64,000 bases of DNA, taken from an uncultured Roseibium sp. (GTDB lineage: Bacteria > Pseudomonadota > Alphaproteobacteria > Rhizobiales > Stappiaceae). Shown here in pieces: positions 8,761-18,178 of the stretch. The stretch is from assembly GCF_963675985.1 (NCBI RefSeq), contig NZ_OY780957.1, forward strand, positions 1,511,501 through 1,575,500, given 5' to 3'. Made by a program: the position numbers and the translations under genes. A model generated the notes under the pieces. It was not told the DNA's origin. It made no database searches and saw nothing but the letters and a program-made list of their open reading frames with translations. Numbering within the stretch: position 1 is the first letter of the stretch; every line of letters begins with the position of its first letter.

Positions 8761-10413
8761 CTACTCGGGATACCAGAGGCGAGCCTTCTCGGAGCCGCGC
8801 TCGATGATCACGTGAGAGTTGGCAAAGACCCGGTAAGCGTGGCTCCAGTCGCCGTCCGGCCAGCGGATACGAACCTGGGCCCGCTCCGAAACGCCGAGCC
8901 CGAAATGGACGAAGCCGAGCTGGCCGGAAGCGTGGCCCGCGCCGATCTGAACGTCGCGCACCACGCTGCGGTTGCCGATCTTCACGCTGATTTTCGCGCC
9001 GACCCCAAAGCGGTTCGGCTGGTGCCGGTCCTGCCGGATCTCCACCGCCAGCCAGTTGCCCAGGGGGCGTGGCTCTTCGGCCGTTCCTGCGCCGACGTTC
9101 CGGAACAGGCTGACCGGTCCCGCCCGGTTGACCACGACCAGATCCAGGAGACCGTCCATATTGAAATCGGCAAGCCCCGCGCCCCGGCCGCGCCGGTTGA
9201 GCGCGATCCCGGCGGTGTCGCCCGCTTCGACGAATTTCTCGTCCCATTGGCCGAGCAGAAGGTCGTCCGGATCAAAGGCGGCAAAATCCGGCATTGCCTC
9301 CACATTGCCTTTGGCGATGAACAGGTCCCACTGAGTGTCGTTGTTCACGTCCTGGAATTCCGAGTGCCAACCGGTCGACGGGCGCAGATCGTCACCTGTG
9401 TAGGGTCTGTGGGCGGTCGCGCCCAGGTCGAAGGCGATGTCGCGGTAAATCGGTACTGTCTCGTCGGCTTCGTCGTCCAGCATCTGCAGCTTGGTATCGC
9501 CCATGCTCGTCAGGGCATATTCCGGATACCCGTCGCTGTTGAGATCGATGGAAGCAATCCCCATGCCCCAGATTTTCAGGTGCCGCCAGCCGTCGGCGCG
9601 GCGATAGGCGCGCGGCGGACGTCCGGGCGGAACGGCCCACAGCTGTTCCTCTCCGCCGCGATAGTACTGGCGGTCGTTGGAGATCCGCAACGAAGGCTCG
9701 CCCGATCGGTTCCAGTCGGTGAACAGCATCGACAGGGCGCAATATCCCGGCGTCAGCCGGGTGGCCTCGTCGTATCGCAGTTGGCCCTCACCTTGTGGCC
9801 GAAACAGGAAATTGTCGTGACAGGTCCCCCAGGGCGATCCCGGCTTCGACCGGTCGACATAGTTGCCGAAAGCGAGGGTCGGAAAGCTCTGCCCTTGTTC
9901 CCAGACGGCGGAAAAGCCGGTGGTCCACTCCCGCCCGCCGTCGAAGGCAAGCGCCCGGTTGGCCTCTTCGAACCGGCAGTCGCCCTTGCCCTTGAGAAGC
10001 AGGTTCTCGCCAAGGCGCAGGACGGCGAGGTCGACGAGGCCGTCATTGTTGAAGTCGAGCGGATAGGCGCCCAGAACCTTTGTAGTCTGGCGGTCCGTCA
10101 AACCGATGTCGCGTGCCTTGAAAGCGAGAGCGCCGCCCGTCTGGCTCCGGTTTTCAAAGAGCTGCGCCGGGTTTTTGCCGCCGGCGATGAACAGGTCCGG
10201 CCGCCGGTCTCCGTTGCAGTCGAAAATGGCCACGCCGCCGCCGACGAAGAATTCCCAGGCGCCGTCATAGGTGTGGTCGACCCCGGCCTTTGCGGCTTCC
10301 TCGACAAAATGCGGGACCGGAGCCGACGAAACAGGGCGCGGTGCGTCTTCCGCCAGTGCTGCCGTGGGAAGTGCGAGCAGGGTCAGGGCCAGATAAATCG
10401 CAAGCCGGCTCAT
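8761..10413 (-). CDS. Exported FG-GAP/VCBS repeat protein with C-terminal ASPIC/UnbV domain
   Basis: A 550-residue exported protein: signal peptide 1-21 (ends TAALA), then calcium-binding-like FG-GAP loops near residues 65 (DCNGDRRPDL), 120 (DFNNDGLVDL), 290 (DLNSDGYPEY), 355 (DVNNDTQWDL) and 416 (DFNMDGLLDL). An ASPIC/UnbV module spans about 470-535. This layout predicts a beta-propeller in the periplasm or on the surface, as in CRTAC1-type proteins. Enzymatic activity is unknown. Its ATG overlaps the stop of the di-heme oxidoreductase gene (ATGA, 10410-10413), so the two are translationally coupled and probably act on the same exported partner or substrate. Confidence 0.85.
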   Translation of the reverse strand: MSRLAIYLALTLLALPTAALAEDAPRPVSSAPVPHFVEEAAKAGVDHTYDGAWEFFVGGGVAIFDCNGDRRPDLFIAGGKNPAQLFENRSQTGGALAFKARDIGLTDRQTTKVLGAYPLDFNNDGLVDLAVLRLGENLLLKGKGDCRFEEANRALAFDGGREWTTGFSAVWEQGQSFPTLAFGNYVDRSKPGSPWGTCHDNFLFRPQGEGQLRYDEATRLTPGYCALSMLFTDWNRSGEPSLRISNDRQYYRGGEEQLWAVPPGRPPRAYRRADGWRHLKIWGMGIASIDLNSDGYPEYALTSMGDTKLQMLDDEADETVPIYRDIAFDLGATAHRPYTGDDLRPSTGWHSEFQDVNNDTQWDLFIAKGNVEAMPDFAAFDPDDLLLGQWDEKFVEAGDTAGIALNRRGRGAGLADFNMDGLLDLVVVNRAGPVSLFRNVGAGTAEEPRPLGNWLAVEIRQDRHQPNRFGVGAKISVKIGNRSVVRDVQIGAGHASGQLGFVHFGLGVSERAQVRIRWPDGDWSHAYRVFANSHVIIERGSEKARLWYPE

Positions 10414-11828
10414 TCGGGGATCTCCAGGCTGCGCAGGAAGGCGATCACCGATTGCCGGTCCGTCTCCTCAAGCGCCGAATAGGCCCTGGTGGCGTCCGCC
10501 GCTTCGCCGCCATGGGCCTCGATCACCTCGTTCAATGTGGTCAGATCGCCCCGGTGTCCGTAGGGCGCTGTGGTGCCGACGCCCCAGAGTTCCGACGTCA
10601 TGAATTCGTCGCGGGCGACGAAGCGCTGGCTGAGCAATTCGTTGCCCAGCGTATCGTTTGCCGCATCGGTGATCTTGTGTCGCTTCAGGTCGCCGAACAG
10701 GGGCACCAGGACCCGGCCCTTGTCGTCTCGCGGCAGTGCCTTGACCCAGTCCAGTTCAGCGAGATCGAGCACGATGGGCTGTGCCACATCCGCGCGGCGC
10801 AGGGTGCCTGCACCTTCGAAGGGAGACGGGTCCTCGAAACGCAGGCTCTCAAGAGGAAGGGAGGGGCGATGGCATTCGGCGCAGCCGATCTCCGAAAACA
10901 GGCCTTCGCCGCGCTCTGACGCCTTTTGCCAGTCGGCGGGCAGGTCCGTTATCCGCTCAGGTGCGGGCCGGGTCGCCTGCCAGGCCACGAGGGCTGAGAT
11001 CTGGCCGACGCTCATCTCGTCCCTGACCCCGTCGCCGTCGAAATCATCCGTGCCGGTCCAGGTCTTGCCGAAGCGTTCCTGCGCCTGGATGCCGTGATGG
11101 TCGTTCATGGCGTTGACGGTGAACTGGCGCAGCGACGCAAAAACGCCCTTCTGGCCGAAGGGGCGCAGGGTCAGGTCGTCGTCAATCCCCTTCAGCCCGG
11201 AGACGTCGAGGGACCCGTCCGGTTCCGCCGTCAGCTTGCCGAAGGAAACCCCTTTGGTTTCGAGGGAGACCGTTACCGGTTTTTGCGTTTCCCGGGCCTT
11301 TTGAAGGGCGGCGTGGCGCTGGGCGCGCAGGTCCGCCGTCATTTCCCGTGAAAGCAGTTCGATCAGGCCAGCCCCTTCCAGGGCGACCGTACCACGCTCG
11401 TTGGAGAACTGCGGATCGATGGAATCGAAGTCCGCGCTTTCGAACCCTTCGGAAACGAAGACGTTTGCGGTAAAGGCGCCGGCGCCGCCGATCCCCGGTT
11501 CATTGTGGCAGGAAGCGCAGGAATTGGCATCCGGCCCCGCCATCCTCTGGAAAGCAAGGGCGGAAGGACGCCGCCGCTTGGTCGGGACGATGGCCTGTGT
11601 CGCCTCCGGTCGGCCCGCGCCGTCCTCGGTGACGAATTTTGCCTTGAACAGCTTTTCGCCGAGCTCCACCAGCTCGGGGAGCGGATCCGTGTCGCCGTTC
11701 GCGAGCGCATCGAAATCGAGGTCCCCGGTCATGCCCCGTTCCGACCAGGGCGGAACCGCATCGGCAGCAGATCCCGGCGCCGGCCAGATGCCGGCGAAAA
11801 GGATCAGGGCTGCCAGCCGCGGTTTCAT
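10410..11828 (-). CDS. Periplasmic di-heme c-type oxidoreductase (COG3488 / putative peroxidase type)
   Basis: A 472-residue exported protein with signal peptide 1-22 (LAALILFAGIWPAPGSAA) and two covalent heme c sites, CASCH at 104-108 and CAECH at 316-320. The spacing and length fit the di-heme oxidoreductase family related to cytochrome c peroxidases and MauG. The reaction is unproven. ATG 11828 is chosen because it carries the signal peptide and overlaps the upstream ROK stop codon as ATGA; the longer open frame to the right is antisense-like shadow of the ROK gene. It is sandwiched between the ROK regulator and the ASPIC/UnbV protein with 4-bp overlaps at both ends, so all three must be made from one message. 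Confidence 0.88.
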   Translation of the reverse strand: MKPRLAALILFAGIWPAPGSAADAVPPWSERGMTGDLDFDALANGDTDPLPELVELGEKLFKAKFVTEDGAGRPEATQAIVPTKRRRPSALAFQRMAGPDANSCASCHNEPGIGGAGAFTANVFVSEGFESADFDSIDPQFSNERGTVALEGAGLIELLSREMTADLRAQRHAALQKARETQKPVTVSLETKGVSFGKLTAEPDGSLDVSGLKGIDDDLTLRPFGQKGVFASLRQFTVNAMNDHHGIQAQERFGKTWTGTDDFDGDGVRDEMSVGQISALVAWQATRPAPERITDLPADWQKASERGEGLFSEIGCAECHRPSLPLESLRFEDPSPFEGAGTLRRADVAQPIVLDLAELDWVKALPRDDKGRVLVPLFGDLKRHKITDAANDTLGNELLSQRFVARDEFMTSELWGVGTTAPYGHRGDLTTLNEVIEAHGGEAADATRAYSALEETDRQSVIAFLRSLEIPE

Positions 11829-13081
11829 GCCGCCGCCCCTCTGTCGCGCGGAGGGGCCGTCTTGCGCGTCGACGCACCGAGGTAATCCTTGTCGAGACGG
11901 TCCATGGCCTGGGCGACGAGACCCCGGCGGATGAAGTCCTCGTTCCACGGCATCACGTCGATCTCGAAATTCTGTCTGAGATCCTCGACCAGGGCCTCTT
12001 CCAACCCCTGGTACATGCTGGCTTCCATGAACCGGAAGGCGCGCATGGCGGCCCCGGTCAGGACGATGCGTTTCGGATCGAGAATGGCAAGCAGGCGGGC
12101 CAGCCCGTAGCCGAGGACGCGGCCGGCACTGGCAAAGGCAGTCAGGGCGTCTGCGTCGCCCTCGTCGCCGCGTGCGATCAGGGCGGCCAGCCCGGCCACA
12201 CCGGCATTGATTTCCTTCGGATCGGTGGTTTCCGGCAAATGGGTGGCAGCCCGCACCAGAGCGTAGTCGGACAGATAGGCCTCGATGCAGCCCCGTTTCC
12301 CGCACCGGCACAGCGCCCCGCCGGGAATATGGTTGGAATGGCCGAATTCGGCCGCCATGCCGTTTGCGCCTTCGAACAGGCGGTTGTCGAGGTAAAGGCC
12401 CATGCCGACGCCGTAGTCGAGCATGACCACCGCGAAGGTGTCGCTGTAGCGCGCCGGATCGATCCAGTGCAGCGCTTCGGTGATCATGTTGGTGTCGTTG
12501 GACAGGGTGCATTCCGCTTCAAAGGCTTCGGTCAGCGGCGCGACGACGGGAATGTTGCGGCCGGAAAAGGCGGGGCTCCAGACCACCATGCCGGTGCCCG
12601 TGTCGACGACGCCCTGGGCGGCCACGCCGATTTCCCGGATGCTCTCGGGCCGGACGGCGGCTTCGCCGACAAAGCCTTTGATCGTTTCGATCAGGAGCAT
12701 GGGAAAGCTGGCCGCATCGGCCGACGCACTGTCGAAGGGCACGCGTTTGTTCAGGAAGGTTTCGCCGGCGAAATTCGCCAGCGACATGTCGATCGCGTTG
12801 ACCGAAAGCCGGATCGCGACCACGCAGGCCGCTTCCGGGTTGAGCTGCAGCAGGGATCTGGGCCGGCCGCGGGACTGGGGCGCTTTCGGCTCGTCGCTTT
12901 CAAGGCCCTCGATCAGGCCTTGCGCGAGCAGGTCCGAGGTGATGGCCGTCACCGTCGCCGGGCTCAGCCGGGTGATCTTGCCAAGGTCGATACGGGCCAT
13001 GGGCCCTTGCCGGCGCAACGCCTTCAGGATGATGCTTCGATTCTGTCGCCGGATCTGATCCCGGTCCGCTTTTCGTGTCAT
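11825..13081 (-). CDS. xylR: ROK-family transcriptional regulator, probable xylose repressor
   Basis: A 418-residue repressor with an N-terminal winged helix-turn-helix (about 1-70) and a sugar-kinase-like ROK domain. The ROK zinc motif CRCGKRGC is present (Cys258, Cys260, Cys265) after the FGHSNHIPGG segment. ROK repressors of this shape (XylR, NagC, Mlc) bind a sugar and leave the DNA. The gene is divergent from xylF with a palindrome between them, so D-xylose control of xylFHG is the natural reading. It also heads a three-gene overlapping unit with the di-heme oxidoreductase and ASPIC/UnbV genes, which is unusual for a sugar repressor. The symbol rests on position and family only. Confidence 0.85.
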   Translation of the reverse strand: MTRKADRDQIRRQNRSIILKALRRQGPMARIDLGKITRLSPATVTAITSDLLAQGLIEGLESDEPKAPQSRGRPRSLLQLNPEAACVVAIRLSVNAIDMSLANFAGETFLNKRVPFDSASADAASFPMLLIETIKGFVGEAAVRPESIREIGVAAQGVVDTGTGMVVWSPAFSGRNIPVVAPLTEAFEAECTLSNDTNMITEALHWIDPARYSDTFAVVMLDYGVGMGLYLDNRLFEGANGMAAEFGHSNHIPGGALCRCGKRGCIEAYLSDYALVRAATHLPETTDPKEINAGVAGLAALIARGDEGDADALTAFASAGRVLGYGLARLLAILDPKRIVLTGAAMRAFRFMEASMYQGLEEALVEDLRQNFEIDVMPWNEDFIRRGLVAQAMDRLDKDYLGASTRKTAPPRDRGAAA

Positions 13082-13167
13082 GCGCTGACAGTTCTTCCCT
13101 GACGTGTTTCCCCAACAGCCGGTTTTTCCGGACTTGTTTTGTGCAGTCTCGCCAATTTTGCGGCGCA

Positions 13168-13193
13168 GAACAATGTTTTACAAAACCATGTTG
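13168..13193. promoter_or_regulatory. Candidate ROK/XylR operator between xylR and xylF
   Basis: Imperfect palindrome centred on GTTTTACAAAAC (13175-13186). With 12-bp arms on either side of an AC centre, 9 of 12 positions match. It is 87 bp from the xylR start and 161 bp from the xylF start, next to a TTGACA hexamer at 13191-13196 that could be the xylF -35 box. ROK regulators bind A+T-rich palindromes of this size. Confidence 0.5.
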
Positions 13194-13353
13194 ACAGGAG
13201 CGGCGCTTTGGAGCAACTTTTTTTCGGACGTCAAAAAAAATAAATAACAGACGTCGCCCGCGTTTCCGCCCCTGGCGGGAACCTCGCTTTATGGGATGTG
13301 AAGCGGCATGACCGGTAAAAACTCCGGTTGTGCCCGACGGAGGAAACACCGCG

Positions 13354-14385
13354 ATGCGTAAAATAAAAATTCTTTTGGTTGGCGCACTTATGTCCGCCAG
13401 TGCACTTTCTGCTGCCCATGCCGCCGATATCGTTGTCGGTGTGAGCTGGTCCAACTTCCAGGAAGAACGCTGGAAGACTGACGAAGCCGCCATCAAGGGC
13501 GCTCTCGAAGCCGCCGGCGCCAAGTACATTTCGGCCGATGCCCAGTCGTCGTCTGCCAAGCAGCTGTCCGATGTCGAGGCGCTGATCGCCCAGGGCGCCA
13601 CCGCGCTGATCATTCTCGCCCAGGATTCCCAGGCGATCGGCCCGGCCGTGCAGGCCGCCGCCGACGAAGGCATTCCGGTGGTCGGCTACGACCGCCTGAT
13701 CGAGGATCCGCGCGCCTTTTACCTGACCTTCGACAACGTCGAAGTCGGACGGATGCAGGCCCGCGCGGTCTACAAGGTCGCGCCGGAAGGCAACTACGTC
13801 ATGATCAAGGGCTCGCCGACCGATCCGAACGCCGACTTCCTGCGGGGCGGTCAGCAGGAAGTCCTGCAGCCGGCTATCGACAGCGGCAAGATCAAGATCG
13901 TGGGCGAAGCCTACACAGACGGCTGGCTGCCGGCGAACGCTCAGCGCAACATGGAACAGATCCTGACCGCCACCGACAACAAGGTCGATGCGGTTGTGGC
14001 CTCCAACGACGGCACCGCCGGCGGCGTTGTCGCGGCGCTCACCGCGCAGGGCATGGAAGGCATTCCGGTGTCCGGCCAGGACGGCGACCATGCGGCCCTG
14101 AACCGCGTCGCCAAGGGCACCCAGACCGTTTCCGTCTGGAAGGATGCCCGTGAACTCGGCAAGGCCGCCGGTGAAATCGCGGTCGCAATGGCCGGTGGCA
14201 AGAAAATGTCGGAAGTCGACGATGCCGCTGCCTGGACCTCCCCGGCCGGCACCGAGCTGACGGCGCGCTTCCTGAAGCCGGTCCCGATCACCAAGGACAA
14301 CCTCAATGTCGTGGTCGATGCCGGCTGGATTACCAAGGATGCGCTCTGCCAGGGCGTGACCAACGGTCCGGCTCCCTGCAACTGA
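13354..14385 (+). CDS. xylF: D-xylose ABC transporter, substrate-binding protein XylF
   Basis: Periplasmic D-xylose receptor of 343 residues. ATG 13354 is preceded by GGAGG at 13340, and the signal peptide runs to SAAHA (residue 23). The mature start DIVVGVSWSNFQEERWK and the FYLTFDNVEVG, YVMIKGSPTDPNA and VSGQDGDHAALNR segments are typical of the XylF type I periplasmic-binding fold. It leads xylF-xylH-xylG, divergent from the ROK repressor. A GC-rich stem-loop follows the stop codon and probably leaves more xylF than xylHG message, the usual bias for a binding protein. Confidence 0.96.
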   Translation: MRKIKILLVGALMSASALSAAHAADIVVGVSWSNFQEERWKTDEAAIKGALEAAGAKYISADAQSSSAKQLSDVEALIAQGATALIILAQDSQAIGPAVQAAADEGIPVVGYDRLIEDPRAFYLTFDNVEVGRMQARAVYKVAPEGNYVMIKGSPTDPNADFLRGGQQEVLQPAIDSGKIKIVGEAYTDGWLPANAQRNMEQILTATDNKVDAVVASNDGTAGGVVAALTAQGMEGIPVSGQDGDHAALNRVAKGTQTVSVWKDARELGKAAGEIAVAMAGGKKMSEVDDAAAWTSPAGTELTARFLKPVPITKDNLNVVVDAGWITKDALCQGVTNGPAPCN

Positions 14386-14400
14386 CAGCACCAAGCGGTT

Positions 14401-14429
14401 CGCGGTCCCGGTTTTGCGCCGGGGCCGCG
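14401..14429 (+). terminator. GC-rich stem-loop between xylF and xylH (attenuator or mRNA stabiliser)
   Basis: CGCGGTCCCGG (14401-14411) pairs with CCGGGGCCGCG (14419-14429) with a single G-T wobble and a 7-base loop. It lacks a proper T tract, so it is more likely a partial terminator or a 3' protective structure for xylF than a full stop. Confidence 0.55.
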
Positions 14430-14513
14430 GACGTGGTTTGATCGTATTACGCGCGCCGGCGGGGATGGACGCCCCGGCGACTGAGCGTCTGGTCTCCAAG
14501 TGGGAGGAAACCG

Positions 14514-15809
14514 ATGTCCGATACCGCCGTGTCCGGGCCCAAGGCCCCGGCAGCACGCAATTTCTTTTCCGTGCTTCAGCTCGATACGCGCCTTCTGGGG
14601 ATGATCGGCGCCTTCGTCGTGCTGTGCCTTGTGTTCAATTTCGTCACCGACGGTCGGTTCCTGACGCCCCGGAACATCTTCAACCTGTCCATCCAGACCG
14701 TCTCGGTCGCGATCATGGCGACCGGCATGGTGTTCGTCATCGTCACTCGCAACATCGACCTGTCGGTCGGCTCGCTGCTGGCCACGTGTTCGGCCGTCAT
14801 GGCGATGACGCAGACATCCATCCTGCCTGACAGGCTGGGTCTGGGCCTCGGGCATCCGTTGATCCCCTGGATCTCGATCCTCGCGGGCCTTGTCACGGGC
14901 GTGGCGATTGGAGCGTTCAACGGCTGGCTGATCGGATATCAGGGCATACCGGCGTTCATCGTGACCCTCGGCGGCCTGCTCGTGTGGCGGTATGTGGCGT
15001 GGTATCTCACCAACGGTCAGACGATCGGACCACTCGATCAGGTCTTCCAGATTTTCGGCGGTACAAATGGCACCCTGGGTGTGACCTGGTCCTGGATTCT
15101 GGGCGGAATCGCGGCACTTGCGGCGGCGGTGAGCATATTCTCCGCGCGGCGCCGCAAGATCTCCCATGAGTTCCCCGTAAAGCCGTTGTGGGCGGAATGC
15201 CTGGTGGCCCTGCTGGCTGTCGTTGCCATCCTGGGCTTTGTCGCCATTCTCAATGCCTACGAGGTTCCGGAGAGAGCCCTGCGGCGGGACTTCCGGGCAC
15301 TCGGCATGGAAATGCCGGAAGGCTTTACCGCATCATACGGATTGCCGGTCTCGGTGGTCGTGTTGATTGCCGTGGCAATCGTCATGACAATTGTCGCCCG
15401 CCGAACGAGGCTTGGCCGCTATATCTTTGCCGCCGGCGGAAATCCCGACGCGACCGAGCTATCGGGCGTCAACACCCGGCTGCTGACCGTCAAGGTCTTT
15501 GCGATCATGGGCGCGCTTTGTGCGGTTTCCGCGGTTGTCGCATCGGCACGGCTTACCAATCACACGAATGATATCGGCACCCTCGACGAGCTTCGGGTCA
15601 TCGCGGCGGCCGTCATTGGGGGCACGGCTCTGTCCGGCGGTGTCGGCACGATTTACGGCGCCATTCTGGGTGCCCTGATCATGCAGTCGCTGCAGTCGGG
15701 CATGGCCATGGTCGGCGTCGATGCGCCGTTGCAGAACATCGTCGTGGGCGCGGTTCTGGTATTCGCGGTCTGGATCGATATCCAGTACCGCAAGCGCACG
15801 GGAGACTGA
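14514..15809 (+). CDS. xylH: D-xylose ABC transporter, permease XylH
   Basis: Inner-membrane permease of 431 residues with ten or more hydrophobic segments, in the BPD_transp_2 family of sugar permeases. Recognisable blocks include MATGMVFVIVTRNIDLSVGS near residue 65, the GGLLVWRYVAWYLTNG segment, and RLGRYIFAAGGNPDATELSG in the last cytoplasmic loop, which contacts the ATPase. A charged, non-hydrophobic stretch near residues 205-225 separates the two halves, as in other XylH proteins. GGAGG lies just before the ATG. XylG begins 5 bp after the stop, so translation is likely coupled. Confidence 0.95.
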   Translation: MSDTAVSGPKAPAARNFFSVLQLDTRLLGMIGAFVVLCLVFNFVTDGRFLTPRNIFNLSIQTVSVAIMATGMVFVIVTRNIDLSVGSLLATCSAVMAMTQTSILPDRLGLGLGHPLIPWISILAGLVTGVAIGAFNGWLIGYQGIPAFIVTLGGLLVWRYVAWYLTNGQTIGPLDQVFQIFGGTNGTLGVTWSWILGGIAALAAAVSIFSARRRKISHEFPVKPLWAECLVALLAVVAILGFVAILNAYEVPERALRRDFRALGMEMPEGFTASYGLPVSVVVLIAVAIVMTIVARRTRLGRYIFAAGGNPDATELSGVNTRLLTVKVFAIMGALCAVSAVVASARLTNHTNDIGTLDELRVIAAAVIGGTALSGGVGTIYGAILGALIMQSLQSGMAMVGVDAPLQNIVVGAVLVFAVWIDIQYRKRTGD

Positions 15810-15814
15810 TCGAA

Positions 15815-16603
15815 ATGGCAACTCCCCTTGTTGAAATGAAGGAAATCAGCATCGCCTTCGGCGGTGTGCATGCGGTCGACCACGCCTCGGTGGATCTTTA
15901 TCCCGGTGAAGTGGTCGGGCTTCTCGGCCACAACGGCGCCGGCAAGTCCACCCTGATCAAGTGCCTGTCCGGCGCCTACCGGGCCGACAGCGGCGAGATC
16001 CGCATCAACGGCGAAAAGGCCAACATTCAAAGCCCGCGCGATGCCCGCAGGTACAACATCGAGACCATCTACCAGACCCTGGCTCTGGCGGACAATCTCG
16101 ATGCGGCGTCCAACCTGTTCCTCGGCCGCGAGCTCGTCACGCGGCTTGGCTTTGTCGACGACGATGCCATGGAGGCGGAAACCCGCAAGATCATGGGCCG
16201 GCTCAATCCGAACTTTCGCAAGTTCAAGGCGCCGGTGAAGGCGCTGTCGGGCGGGCAGCGCCAGTCGGTCGCGATCGCCCGGGCGGTCTATTTCAACGCC
16301 CGCATCCTGATCATGGACGAGCCGACCGCCGCCCTCGGCGTTCAGGAAACGGCCATGGTGACGGAACTGATCCACGAACTGAAAAAGCAAGGCCTGGGCA
16401 TCTTCCTGATCGACCACGATATTCATTCGGTGATGAAGACCTGCGACCGCGCCGCCGTCATGAAAAACGGCAAGGTGGTCGGGACCGTGAAGGTCGACCA
16501 GGTGACCGAAGACGATCTTCTGGGAATGATCATTCTCGGAAAATGCCCACCGGGCGCGATCCCGGGTCCGGGTGCGATCAATCCGGAGATTGCTGCCGCC
16601 TGA
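15815..16603 (+). CDS. xylG: D-xylose ABC transporter, single-domain ATPase XylG
   Basis: ATP-hydrolysing subunit of the xylose importer, 262 residues. It shows Walker A GHNGAGKST (38-46), the signature LSGGQRQ, Walker B ILIMDEPTA and the switch histidine in IDHDIHS. Escherichia coli XylG is about twice this length with two fused nucleotide-binding domains. Here there is one complete domain, so the transporter needs two copies, as in several alphaproteobacterial xylose and ribose importers. This is family variation and not truncation, because a clean stop and a normal C-terminal tail follow. It lies 5 bp after xylH. Confidence 0.93.
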   Translation: MATPLVEMKEISIAFGGVHAVDHASVDLYPGEVVGLLGHNGAGKSTLIKCLSGAYRADSGEIRINGEKANIQSPRDARRYNIETIYQTLALADNLDAASNLFLGRELVTRLGFVDDDAMEAETRKIMGRLNPNFRKFKAPVKALSGGQRQSVAIARAVYFNARILIMDEPTAALGVQETAMVTELIHELKKQGLGIFLIDHDIHSVMKTCDRAAVMKNGKVVGTVKVDQVTEDDLLGMIILGKCPPGAIPGPGAINPEIAAA

Positions 16604-16712
16604 CCGTCCGTCGCCGCGCGGTCTCGAAAGGCTGTCGGCGACATAGTCCTCCATCGTGCCGGCTGCCCGGCTGGCGCGATTCTCTTTTGTCCGTATTTGA
16701 GGTGCGCTCCTC

Positions 16713-18164
16713 ATGTTTGTCGGTCTCGACATTGGAACAAGTTCGGTCAAGGCCGTTCTTCTGGATGAAAACCAGTCGCATGTCGGGTCGGCCACGTCCG
16801 ATCTGACGGTGGAACGGCCGCATCCCTCCTGGTCCGAACAGGATCCGGACAGCTGGTGGACCGCCTGCGAGGCGGTGATGGACGAACTGGCCGCCCGGTA
16901 TTCCGCCGAGCTGGCTGCGGTTCGCGGCATTGGCCTGTCCGGTCACATGCACGGCGCCACGCTGCTGGGTGCCGACGACAAGCCGTTGCGCCCCTGTATC
17001 CTGTGGAACGACGGCCGGTCCGCGAAGCAATGCGAGGATCTGGAGCGGACGGAACCGAAATTCCTGACCCTCGGCGGCAACCGGGTCATGCCCGGCTTCA
17101 CCGCGCCCAAGCTGCAGTGGGTGCGCGAAAACGAACCGGATATCTTCGCGAAGGTGGCAAAGGTCCTGCTGCCGAAAGACTATGTCCGCCTGAAGCTGAC
17201 CGGCGACCATGTCGGCGATATGTCCGACAGCGCAGGCACGCTCTGGCTCGATGTGGCCGCCCGCGACTGGTCCGACGATCTGCTTGCCGCGACCGGGCTT
17301 TCGCGAGAGCACATGCCGCGGCTCGTGGAAGGCTCGGATAGCTCCGGGCAATTGCGCAAGGACCTCTGCGACCGCTGGGGCATGGCTTCGGCTCCGGTCG
17401 TCGCCGGCGGTGGGGGCGACAATGCCGCGTCCGCCTGCGGTGTCGGCGCGATCGACCCGGGCTCGGCCTTCGTGTCGCTGGGGACGTCCGGCGTCCTGTT
17501 CGTTACCAACGACCGGTTCTCGCCCAATGTGGAAAGCGCCGTCCATGCCTTCTGCCATGCGGTGCCGGATACCTGGCACCAGATGGGTGTGATCCTGTCG
17601 GCGACCGACAGCCTCAACTGGCTGGCCCGAACGCTGGGCACGGACCCCGGAAACCTGACCGGGGCGCTGGGCAGCGTCTCAGGGCCGTCCGACGTCCTGT
17701 TCCTGCCCTATCTCGGCGGCGAGCGCACGCCCCATAACGACGTCAAGATCCGGGCGGGCTTTGCCGGGATCGGCCACGAGACCGACCAGAAGGCGCTGAC
17801 CCATGCGGTTCTCGATGGCGTCGCCTTTGCCCTGAAGGATTGCATGCAGGCGCTGAGTATGGCCGGGACAAAGGTCAGCCGGGTGACCGCCGTCGGCGGC
17901 GGCTCGCGCTCGATCCAATGGCTGGAAATCATCGCAACCCTTCTGGACGTGATCATCGACGTGCCCGCCGACGGCGATTTCGGTGCGTCCCTCGGTGCCG
18001 CCCGTCTCGGCCAGGCGGCTGCGGAAGGTCGGACGGCCGGCATATTCACGCCGCCGCCCATGCGCATGCAGATCGAGCCCCGGCACGACTTACAGGACAC
18101 CTACCGGGAAGCCTACGAGCGTTGGCGGTCCCTTTATCCTGCTTTGAAGCAGGCTGGCTTTTAA
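16713..18164 (+). CDS. xylB: Xylulokinase XylB
   Basis: Phosphorylates D-xylulose to D-xylulose 5-phosphate with ATP. The 483-residue FGGY kinase has the N-terminal phosphate loop GLDIGTSSVK (Asp6 motif), substrate segment SGHMHGATLLG, and the C-terminal FGGY-type motif GGGSRSIQWLEI. Length matches Escherichia coli XylB (484). It is separated from xylG by 109 bp and followed 14 bp later by xylA, whose ribosome site overlaps the xylB stop codon, so xylBA are cotranscribed. Together with XylFHG and XylA this gives the complete isomerase route from external xylose to the pentose phosphate pathway. Confidence 0.97.
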   Translation: MFVGLDIGTSSVKAVLLDENQSHVGSATSDLTVERPHPSWSEQDPDSWWTACEAVMDELAARYSAELAAVRGIGLSGHMHGATLLGADDKPLRPCILWNDGRSAKQCEDLERTEPKFLTLGGNRVMPGFTAPKLQWVRENEPDIFAKVAKVLLPKDYVRLKLTGDHVGDMSDSAGTLWLDVAARDWSDDLLAATGLSREHMPRLVEGSDSSGQLRKDLCDRWGMASAPVVAGGGGDNAASACGVGAIDPGSAFVSLGTSGVLFVTNDRFSPNVESAVHAFCHAVPDTWHQMGVILSATDSLNWLARTLGTDPGNLTGALGSVSGPSDVLFLPYLGGERTPHNDVKIRAGFAGIGHETDQKALTHAVLDGVAFALKDCMQALSMAGTKVSRVTAVGGGSRSIQWLEIIATLLDVIIDVPADGDFGASLGAARLGQAAAEGRTAGIFTPPPMRMQIEPRHDLQDTYREAYERWRSLYPALKQAGF

Positions 18165-18178
18165 GGAGTAGATTGAAA

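Noticed and set aside
11829..12512. Extension of the di-heme oxidoreductase frame to the right
   Set aside because: It runs inside the ROK gene in another frame. The signal peptide and ATGA overlap place the true start at 11828.
15815..16603. Truncated XylG
   Set aside because: All ABC motifs are complete and a clean stop follows. Single-domain XylG proteins are known in alphaproteobacteria.
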